This document shows, in pieces, positions 56,405-64,000 of a DNA stretch of 64,000 bases. The notes beneath the pieces were generated by a model, which saw nothing but the letters and a program-made list of their open reading frames with translations, was not told where the DNA came from and ran no database searches. Both the position numbers and the translations under genes were made by a program. Source of the stretch: Biomphalaria glabrata (Eukaryota; Mollusca; Gastropoda; Planorbidae). Numbering within the stretch: the stretch's first letter is position 1; every line of letters starts with the position of its first letter. The stretch lies in assembly GCF_947242115.1 (NCBI RefSeq), contig NC_074726.1, forward strand, positions 10,770,970 to 10,834,969, read 5' to 3'.

Positions 56405-56520
56405 GTGACTAAAGCTATGACAAAATGCATGACTAAATGCATGACGCGTAGGACGTAAGTCATAATCATCTTCTTTTTTTTGAAGTAACGACTACATCTG
56501 TATTATTATTAAAAGTATTA
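56405..56520 (+). mobile_element. LINE 3' tail, GATAA-tailed family, inverted relative to 55790
   Basis: ATGCATGACTAAATGCATGA, CGCGTAGGACGTAAGTCATA, TTTGAAGTAACGACTACATC. It keeps the final MHD-stop codons and the 3' UTR, with a small internal duplication. Confidence 0.8.
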
Positions 56521-56524
56521 TATA

Positions 56525-57794
56525 GTAGTTTATTTAATTCGGACATTACATGAATTCGGACATTCGCTGTTTTTTGTGGTAATTAAATAATTATTTGAAT
56601 ATGTATTATAAAACTAGCGCGCTGTATAATGTGCTTGTCCATTTTCCAATGATTCTGACCCAATTTCCTTCCATTTAGCTGTCTTTCTATGTAAGAAAAA
56701 CGAATTTCAAATGTGTAAATCAGGTTGTTGTTTTTTCCTATGTTACCCGGATGACTTTACCTCTTCCTAGAGTTAAGACTATATTTTTTGATTGGCTAAG
56801 TCTATACTAATGAGCCCAGCAATATTTATTCTGTTTTTGGAGCTAATTTATTTGTTTCATAAGCCAAGTTTTCTAATTCCATACAAAAAAAAATTAATAC
56901 GGTGTCCGAATTAAATTACGATTTTCTTACCAAAATTTATTTCGGACAGACAGTTTTGGACATCAATAAAAATGATCTTATATTATATTTGTTCGTTTGT
57001 TGTTGTTTTTTTTTAATAGAGAATAAATGGGCAAATGTTTGGAGTGAGCTTGGTACATTGAATGAAGTTAAATGCTTAGATCTAGACCTACTAGATAGAT
57101 CTAGATTTATAGGCCTATAGAGAGAATATAGAGGATTCAGTTAGGCAAGAATGGCTATCGTAACCTGTAGGGGCCTACTATACTACGAAAGATCATCTGT
57201 ATTAGAAATTTATTAAATTAATAAAAAAAAACACAAACATTCAACACACATCTAATCATGCAAACCCCAAACATTCAACACACATAAAATAAACAAACAT
57301 AAAATTTAATAAGTCTTAAAGTCGGTGCAGAAATCACTATCCCAGTGACCTAATTTTGGTAGAATAAGTGTGTTCATATTTTTATTTTTTGTGTTCGTAT
57401 TTATGCATAGTTAATGATAGTTTGAAAACATGTGAGGGGCTATGCCTGGGGATCTTAAAATTTAAATAATGTTAATATAGAATTAAAATCTGAGTTTATT
57501 GATGCCTAAATATAGAGACTGTCCGAAATAAATTATGGTGTCCGGAATCAAATAATGTGGGTCAAATGTGTCCAAATTAAATGAAAACACACGGCCTCTT
57601 TGACCTTAAATATAATAACAAATATAGGTTAGAGGAACAAATATAAGTAGTCATCCTTATTCTCCTTTAAGTTAACTAAAGAAGATTTTGATATACGTCA
57701 TTTTCTTTTCTATGTCAAACCATTGTAAAATAATGCGCTGTCAAAGTCAAACTTTCAAATTTGGGCCTATAGGTGTCCGAATAGCGTAAACTAC
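56525..57794. mobile_element. Candidate DNA element with nested inverted TTCGGACA motifs
   Basis: The ends form an imperfect inverted repeat: GTAGTTTATTTAATTCGGACA-type at 56525-56545 against the reverse complement of 57774-57794 (17 of 21 match). Inside, ATTTATTTCGGACAG near 56935 pairs with CTGTCCGAAATAAAT near 57521. Further TTCGGACA or TGTCCGAA motifs sit near 56553, 56904, 57540 and 57568. No transposase frame recognised; target duplication unclear. Confidence 0.6.
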
Positions 57795-58862
57795 TCTAGA
57801 TCTAGAAATCTAGATCTAAGAGTAAGACTAATCACTAATGACTAAGATAAGATTATAAGTATAAGATAAGACAATCAATCATAATCATTAATCTATTCTA
57901 TAATTAATTAATTAATTCTATTTAGATCTACTATTATTTAGATTACCTATCTATGTTAGATCTATATTTATTAGTATGTAAATGTATTATAATTATTGTA
58001 TAGCAACTAGATCTAGAATCTATGAGTCCTTCCATACCCACCAGTTATTTGCATGCAAATATTTGAAATATTGAAACATAACGAACATTATCATTATCGT
58101 TTACTTATTGTTATTGTTTGAAAACAAGTTTTGCCAACTTAGATTTTTTTCTGTAGACTAGAGCTAGATCTTTTCAAAATCATCTAGATTTATAGATTTA
58201 TAATCTAATCTAGATCTAGATTAAGAAAAGATTTTTACCAGCTTAAATTAAAATGAATGGATTGAACTAACACATGCTTTAAAAAAAATGTTTATAAATA
58301 GTACATTAAAAAAAAAAAATCATTCTGACTAAAGACTTATTAAGTTATTATTATTGGAAGTATTTTTGGGTATTTGGCCATGTTTAGTTGACAGGCTCGT
58401 GTGGCTAAAATTACGTGGAAGTAGGACGATCTAGAATCTATTCTAGTATAATATAGTATCTTGATATTTCTACATTTAGATCTAATTTTCGAGGCTTTTA
58501 TAGATTAAAAAGTCAATTAAATAAGCATATAAAATAAAATACTCGGAAAAGTGTACATTTCTAAGATAGATAGAAATTTTGTACCTAATTTTATATAGAT
58601 CTAGGTAATATATATTTAATTTCTAGATGAGAATCTATATAAAATCAGCGAAATGTTAATAGATCTAGATCTAGTAAAGTAATATTTTTGCGAAACTTTA
58701 TTTTAAAGTTGTTGTTTTTTAAATTACGGATTAATATGTACTGTAATGTTATGTTCTTTGCTAGCTTCCACTGATCCTGGTCCATATCTGAAAACATTTT
58801 CATCAATGAACCTATTTACTAGATCTAGTTCTCTGTAAAAGTTGAGCACATCACTGGCAATC
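57795..58862. other. TCTAGATC-rich region upstream of NSF
   Basis: Simple-sequence tracts of CTAGATCTA with short unique stretches. It should include the NSF promoter and 5' UTR; no TATA-type element could be singled out. Confidence 0.5.
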
Positions 58863-61800
58863 ATGTCTAAATTGCTAGTAAGTTTGTTTTTATTTTTTAT
58901 CTTATTTAGTTTTAGATAAGATCCATCTAGTGACGTCTAGACTGACTAGACTCTAGACGGTAGTAGACGTCTAAGTCTAGTGACCAGTCTAGTCTCTCTA
59001 AGAGTCTCTCTACTATCTCTAGTAATAGTAATTGTATCTTACTAATCTATCTACTAGACTCTATATCTAGATCTAGAAATCTAGATCTAGCTCAGTTCAG
59101 TAGGCGAGTAGCTGGCTTACACTGGCTGGTGACTGGCTAAATTAGATAAGATAAAATTAAATTAAAAGCCTTTAAATTTATAAAAGGCTTAAAGGGAAAC
59201 TCCCATGGTTTTGACAATTTTTGATATAATATGTGTTTTGATTTATAGATAATGAATATATTATTCTTTTTTTTATTTGCAAGAATAACTTAGTAATTGA
59301 TGTTTTTGTGACATAATTTTTCTGCGCATCCAAAACAGTAAGATTTTCACTGAATTTCTGTGTGAACTGTGTGACGTCACGAGTGTGCACTCAAATCCTA
59401 TAGATAGGGAGGCGAAAAAAAAATTATCTTTGATAAAAAAAATTTGGTTAGTACATCATTAAAATACTTTAAAAGAAATTTCTAATGGTGTATAAATTAT
59501 GACTGTATATTTGACCGTAAAAAAATTATGATTTTTTTTGTGCCGTTTTGACCTAACATTGGTAACTCATTGGTTGACATGGAAAAAGTGATGAGAGAGC
59601 TTGACGCTGGCTCAGCCGGCAAGACACACCCCCAAGGTCAAAAGTTAAAAAGTTGGAATTGAGTTTCGTAGACGATAGATCTACTTATTAAATAAGAAAT
59701 TTAATAGTTGATCTAGTATTCGTAGTAAATTTCTAGCTCACAAATCTGATTCATTTATATTTATGAACTTCAGTTGTTTAAAATGTCTCAGTAGTATCAT
59801 TAATTGAATTCTTTGGCCTGGAAATCCAATGTATTGTTGGTACTGTACCTGGTATTAACTTCAATTTTTTTCAAATCCCATTTCCACAGCAATGAAGTTG
59901 CTGAAACAGCTTCTCTCAAAATGGTTTGAGCATAAACAGGAATTAGCTAATGCCTTTGTAAAATATTTGCTCTTCAGGCGAATAAATTTTCCCCATTTTC
60001 CCTTTAAAACGTCATCTCTTGGAAACAAATGAAAAGAGACACTAATTTCTGTATCAGCATACTTGCTGATTTTATCTTTGTGATTGGAACTACTGCAACA
60101 AGCTGAAGAACAATATTTAATTTTCTTCAAGTAGAAATAGAGGTTTATATCTAGAATATTATTTATAAACAATGACCGATTATAAATCAACATGGAGACT
60201 AGATCTAGCTGTGAAGCGTAACAATAAATGCGATCCGATAGGTCTAGATCTAGACTAGAGAGTTTATCGGTTATATAGGTCTAGATCTATATTTAGCCAG
60301 CACCCTTGTGACGTCACGTTTTTTAAAACTAAAAACATCTCGCAGAACCCCGTTTTTTGGGGGTCGTGGAGAATTTTCTGTCTAATTTATTAAATATAAA
60401 ATTTTCCAAGCATTTAAATAAAAAATGATATAATGTTTACTATTACAACTTTTTACGCAGAATTTAAATATGTCAATAACTAAAATTTGAAAAACTATCG
60501 GAGTTTCCCTTTAAAAAGGATCTATCATCTACCAGAAGAATCTATTATCTAGATTTAGATCATAGTTACAGTACTAGATCAGTGCAATATACAACTATGA
60601 CCTATGATAACTATTAACTATCTTATCTAGATTCTCAACTCTGTTAGTATTATACTATTATTATAGATTAGATTAGTTATTAGTAGTCTTAGAATTAGAA
60701 ATAAGTGTAGCCTGTGTGTGTGAAAAAACATCAAAAATGCTATCTATAAAATATTGGTAGTTTTTTACTTCAGCACTTCCAAGTTTTTTCACCTAGCTAT
60801 GATAGATCTAGAATAGATTCGAATAATTTGAATAATAAAGTTAACATATTATTAATATTGTAATAACTTAAGGGAAGCAACTCAATGATATAATATAGGT
60901 GTTTATTCACAGGACATCACAAATAGTTTATTTTATACATAGACTGCATTGAGCACAACCTTTTCATAAGTTCTGGAACTTTGTTATCTTCTTCCTAGTA
61001 TAAAAATCCTTCCTAGTCTAGTCTCTAACACAAACAAACTTGAATGGCAGTTTGCATGGCAGGGTTATAATTATATCTATAATAAAAATTATAAAGCAAA
61101 AAGTAAGGGGAATGTATGTATGTATATCCCGTATAAAAATCAAAACTGTTTGACCAATCTTGATAAAACTTGGCATAAATGTTCCTTAGATCATGGTGGA
61201 GACCGTAGTTTATCTTTAATGTCCCTCACACAACTGGAGGGCCCTAAAAAAAAAAAACAAATAGTACCTAATTGTATCTCTATTAAAGAATGAAACTTTT
61301 TAACAAATCTGGTGAACCTATTTTCACACTCTACTTTTATTTTTGTGTCAAAGTATAAAAATGGCAAGGGAGCATTCTCCATGTTTGACATAGATCTAAA
61401 TTCAATCCAGTAGATCAATAACATCCAAACTAAGGCCTGTAGGTCATGGGTCATATCTGGTTAGTTAAAAATAAATAAATGATCATAGTCATAGATTCAA
61501 TATTCTATAGTCTATAGATCTGTACTACATCTATCTTTTCTGACAATTCTGTTTTCAAATGATATTCATATGATTTCTACATCTTTTCTATAGATTAGAT
61601 CCATCATCTAGATCTAGTTCTGTTCTTATATTTAGTTTACAGTCAGGCAATGTACGGACTGATAGTCAAAATCATGTTTTTTGGTAGCTTAAAAAAAAAT
61701 ATAGTGTGTGCTTAAGTTCTATAAAACTAATTATTAAATTATAAAATAAGTATCCTAGATGTGCCTTTATATTTCATTATTATTAATGTTTCATTTTTTT

Positions 61801-63926
61801 TTATTAGTTCAAAGCAGTGAAGTGTCCTTCAGAGGATCTTTCTATCACAAATGCAGTTATTGTCAATGAAATAGACTTCCAAAATAAGAGGTATGGGCCA
61901 AGTACTTGCTCCTAATTTTTAGTTTGTTTATGTAGAGTCTGTATAAATGCAGTTATAAATACCAATCATGCTAATCCTAATGGATGCCAAAGTGAGTCAC
62001 AAGCTCAAATCCTGGCAAGACCAGGTTTCAATGAATGTAGCTCTGCTTGTAAAGTAAAGGAATCATACATATTTATTGGAAGTAAATATACAGTCCAATA
62101 TCAGAAAATACTAATTTTTGTGTGTATCAGTGTAGGTATCTCTGATACAGCTTAGAGTTCTTATCTCTGTCATGGTGTGTTTTCGGATATAGCTAGAGGT
62201 TGATATAATGAACATGGTTCCTCACCTCAGCAGGCTAATGTATTAATTAAAGAAAACCAAGTTGATTAATAACCAAACTGTAAATAAGTGGTCGACAAAT
62301 GTTGAACAATAGCAATTTTAATACTAAACTTAAATGCTTAATATTCAGAATATACACAAGTCTTGTGATAATAAGTTAATGCATTATAATTGTACAAATG
62401 AACACACCTTAATCAAGCACACTCAGCTCCTGTCACAGGGCCCTGTATCTCCAAATAGTACAACACGGAGATGCAAGGCTCAAACTAATCAAGGGTCAGT
62501 CACTGCTCCAATGGCGAGCTCAAAACTAAACACTCCATTGTAACCCGAAGACTAACACCCTGAAACAAATAATAACTTAGATCTAGCGATACCACTAACC
62601 CACAGAACCTGATTTGAAACATTAATGTACTTTTGTACTTCTAAAACAGGAAACAGTGAACACTGTAGCACTAAGAGAATCTACAGCCAGAATGCCCTAT
62701 CCGCTAAAAGTAAAAGATACTGTTCAAGAAACTAAGTGTGATGTCAAACACACACAATATTCTTGACAACATAACATGGCCAATGCAATCTAACTCCTAT
62801 ACCTAAAAAATACAATTATTAGGCAAGAAAGAAAACTTCATTGGTATATGACAACTCCCTCTCCTGCTAACTGGATATTGAGAAGACAAGTCCAGTCTTC
62901 AAAGCAACATTGAAAGTCTCTTCCTGTTATAAGTGTCATTAGATATTTTATATCAATGTTCAACTCATTAAAATTGTAAAGTTCCCCTTTCAGATCTTGC
63001 AATAGGCAGATGACATAAAGGTCATCTGTTTCTGTGGCCCATGGTTAACGTGGGTTTAATGTGGCCAGCACAACGACCAACCGCTTTACTTTTCCCTAAC
63101 TAATGTCAGGTACCCATTAGAGCAGGGTTGACTCAGAGGCCCCCAAAGATCCCAAAATTAAAAATCCCAGGATTTGAACCCGGGACCCCTGGTTAAGAAG
63201 CCAAGCCTATTTTCCCATTCAGCCACCACACTTCAACTCATTAAAAAGGTTAGCTTTTTTTTTTTTAACCTGGCCTAATGGTTTCCAAACTCTCAGGTAT
63301 ACATACCATTGTTATATACTAATGTAAAAATAAATTGTGCATTCTACTTCAAACAATCTCTGTGTGTACAGTTGGATACTGTTGTTACTGTAGTTTGATG
63401 ATTCTGTATCAGATGTAATGAGGTAGTTCATGTTTCAATACTCACCAAAGTCATATTCAACTTGCAACTTGTACAATACATATTAACAGAATAACTACAC
63501 CACAACAGAATTAACGATGAGTAATTTAAATAAGCCGATGTAGAAAATTAATGCATTTAACTTACCTGCTGATAAAGAAAGGCATCTGTCATCGCTGTCA
63601 TTGACACTTGTAAGGCACTCTAGTAGTAACTGTCTTATTTCAATTTGCAATTTTTTTCCTGTTTCATATTTTTGTCATGTATCTATTAACGTTATTGTTG
63701 CTAACTATCATTAATTTTCCAGCACAAAAAAAAAATGTATGTAAATTTTACACACCAAATCTACCTACAATTTAACATATACTTAACAATACATTGCAGC
63801 CTTGTCCTTGACTACCACAGGCCTTATGTATCAGTTACAACACTGGATAGTAACCTGCCTCATCTGTTTACCTTACTAGCTTCCCCTGGTGTGAAGCAAG
63901 GCCAGATGGGGTTCAATGCACAGCAT
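58863..63926 (+). CDS. NSF: Vesicle-fusing ATPase NSF, N-terminal part (exons 1-3; continues past the window)
   Basis: Plus-strand exons are 58863-58877 (ATG TCT AAA TTG CTA, donor GTAAGT), 61808-61890 (acceptor TTTTTATTAG, donor GTATGG) and 63821-63926 (acceptor CTTGACTACCACAG, donor GTATGT). All are in phase. The peptide reads MSKLLFKAVKCPSEDLSITN, AVIVNEIDFQNKRPYVSVTT, LDSNLPHLFTLLASPGVKQG, QMGFNAQH. It aligns with the NSF N domain of animals: human [20 protein letters not shown] then [20 protein letters not shown]. NSF is the cytosolic AAA ATPase that disassembles SNARE complexes with SNAP adaptors after membrane fusion. Only about 68 of roughly 745 residues are here; the D1 and D2 ATPase domains lie beyond 64000. 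Exon 1 is very short, but its phase and the position of the Met relative to other NSF proteins fit. No defect seen. Confidence 0.92.
58910..59110. repeat. GTCTAGACT/TAGATCTAG-rich tract in NSF intron 1
   Basis: Dense CTAGACTGACTAGACTCTAG and TCTAGATCTAG motifs, many self-complementary. Confidence 0.8.
59193..60510 (-). mobile_element. TTAA-flanked DNA transposon with a THAP domain (Kolobok-like), in NSF intron 1
   Basis: The ends are AGGGAAACTCC inverted repeats (59193 and, reversed, 60510) flanked by TTAA at 59189-59192 and 60511-60514. Each end also carries a perfect GTGACGTCAC palindrome (59371-59380, 60308-60317), about 180-190 bp in. The minus-strand frame at 60193-59861 (110 codons) encodes a THAP zinc-binding fold: KYCSSACCSS, then SFHLFPRDDVLKGKWGKFIR, then ANSCLCSNHFERSCF. 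The Cys pair, the FP and W core residues and the C-x2-H pair are all present. Family knowledge: TTAA targets plus a THAP DNA-binding domain in the transposase are the combination known from the Kolobok superfamily. The catalytic part is absent, so it is a deleted copy. Confidence 0.85.
60860..61020. repeat. Dispersed repeat shared with 30838-30990
   Basis: TAACTTAAGGGAAGCAACTC and TGTTTATTCACAGGACATCA match the other copy in the same orientation. Confidence 0.75.
61095..61445. repeat. Dispersed repeat with (ATGT)n start
   Basis: GTATGTATGTATATCCCGTA, AAATCAAAACTGTTTGACCA, ATCTTGATAAAACTTGGCAT and AACTGGAGGGCCCTAAAA form the opening of an interspersed repeat that I believe is common in gastropods. 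The element class is unknown and the recognition rests on memory of the phrase. Confidence 0.5.
62976..63236 (-). repeat. tRNA-derived SINE, family 1, in NSF intron 2
   Basis: The tail AAAGTTCCCCTTTCAGATC, the body GCCAGCACAACGACCAACCG and ACTAATGTCAGGTACCCATT, and a head with GGATTTGAACCCGGGACC are all present. It is near full length, antisense to NSF. Confidence 0.9.
63567..63658 (-). other. Possible minus-strand exon inside NSF intron 2
   Basis: Between an acceptor-like GAAACAG and a strong donor (CAGCAG, GTAAGT) the minus strand is open for 30 codons: KKLQIEIRQLLLECLTSVND then SDDRCLSLSA. It has a coding-like composition, but I recognise no family, and a second minus-strand donor (GTGAGT) lies at about 63446. 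It overlaps an intron of a plus-strand gene, so it may be chance. Confidence 0.25.
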
Positions 63927-64000
63927 GTATGTATTTGGAAACATAGCATTATTATTAGCATCTATAAGTATAGCTACTTCAATGCTACTGATGTCATGAA

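Overview
The window looks like nuclear DNA of a freshwater pulmonate snail, most likely a planorbid (Biomphalaria/Bulinus type). The reasons are AT-rich sequence with many TCTAGATC-rich tracts, small exons with canonical GT-AG introns, many copies of a tRNA-derived SINE whose body I associate with planorbid genomes, and a non-LTR element with an RNase H domain close to the Nimbus/I clade known from Biomphalaria. The species is inferred from style, not proven.

Four host loci can be supported. (1) At 4347-4672 (minus) is a terminal exon encoding a CARD domain. (2) At 22901-25998 (minus) is a three-exon multi-pass membrane protein of 393 residues, drug/metabolite-transporter-like. (3) At 41697-50822 (minus) is a complete 13-exon N-acetylglutamate synthase (NAGS) gene of 497 residues, with every junction in phase. 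(4) From 58863 (plus) running past the window end are the first three coding exons of the vesicle-fusing ATPase NSF. NAGS and NSF are head to head, with about 8 kb between their start codons. I see no functional link between the four genes.

Layout: 1-3.6 kb holds a duplicated unit and a 32-bp satellite. 3.6-7.6 kb holds a SINE, the CARD exon and low-complexity DNA. 7.6-10.2 kb is one hAT-type insertion with an exact 8-bp target duplication and other repeats nested in it. 10.5-12.2 kb is a 16/18-bp minisatellite. 12.4-21.5 kb is a transposon field (LINE ends, a TTAA-flanked MITE, a piggyBac remnant, a 5'-truncated LINE with a 14-bp target duplication). 22.9-26 kb is the transporter-like gene. 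27-38.5 kb is repeats, including a hAT transposase remnant and a Nimbus-like LINE that split an older SINE. 39-51 kb is a small hAT MITE and then NAGS. 51-58.8 kb is intergenic with MITE-like inverted-repeat elements. 58.8-64 kb is the start of NSF, whose first intron carries a TTAA-flanked element with a THAP domain.

I found no CRISPR array, rRNA gene, convincing functional tRNA gene, or convincing retrovirus-like or Polinton-like element. The most interesting material is the set of datable nested insertions, the THAP-bearing TTAA element, the higher-order satellite, and an unusual element built around inverted TTCGGACA motifs. I do not see a clearly new biological system.
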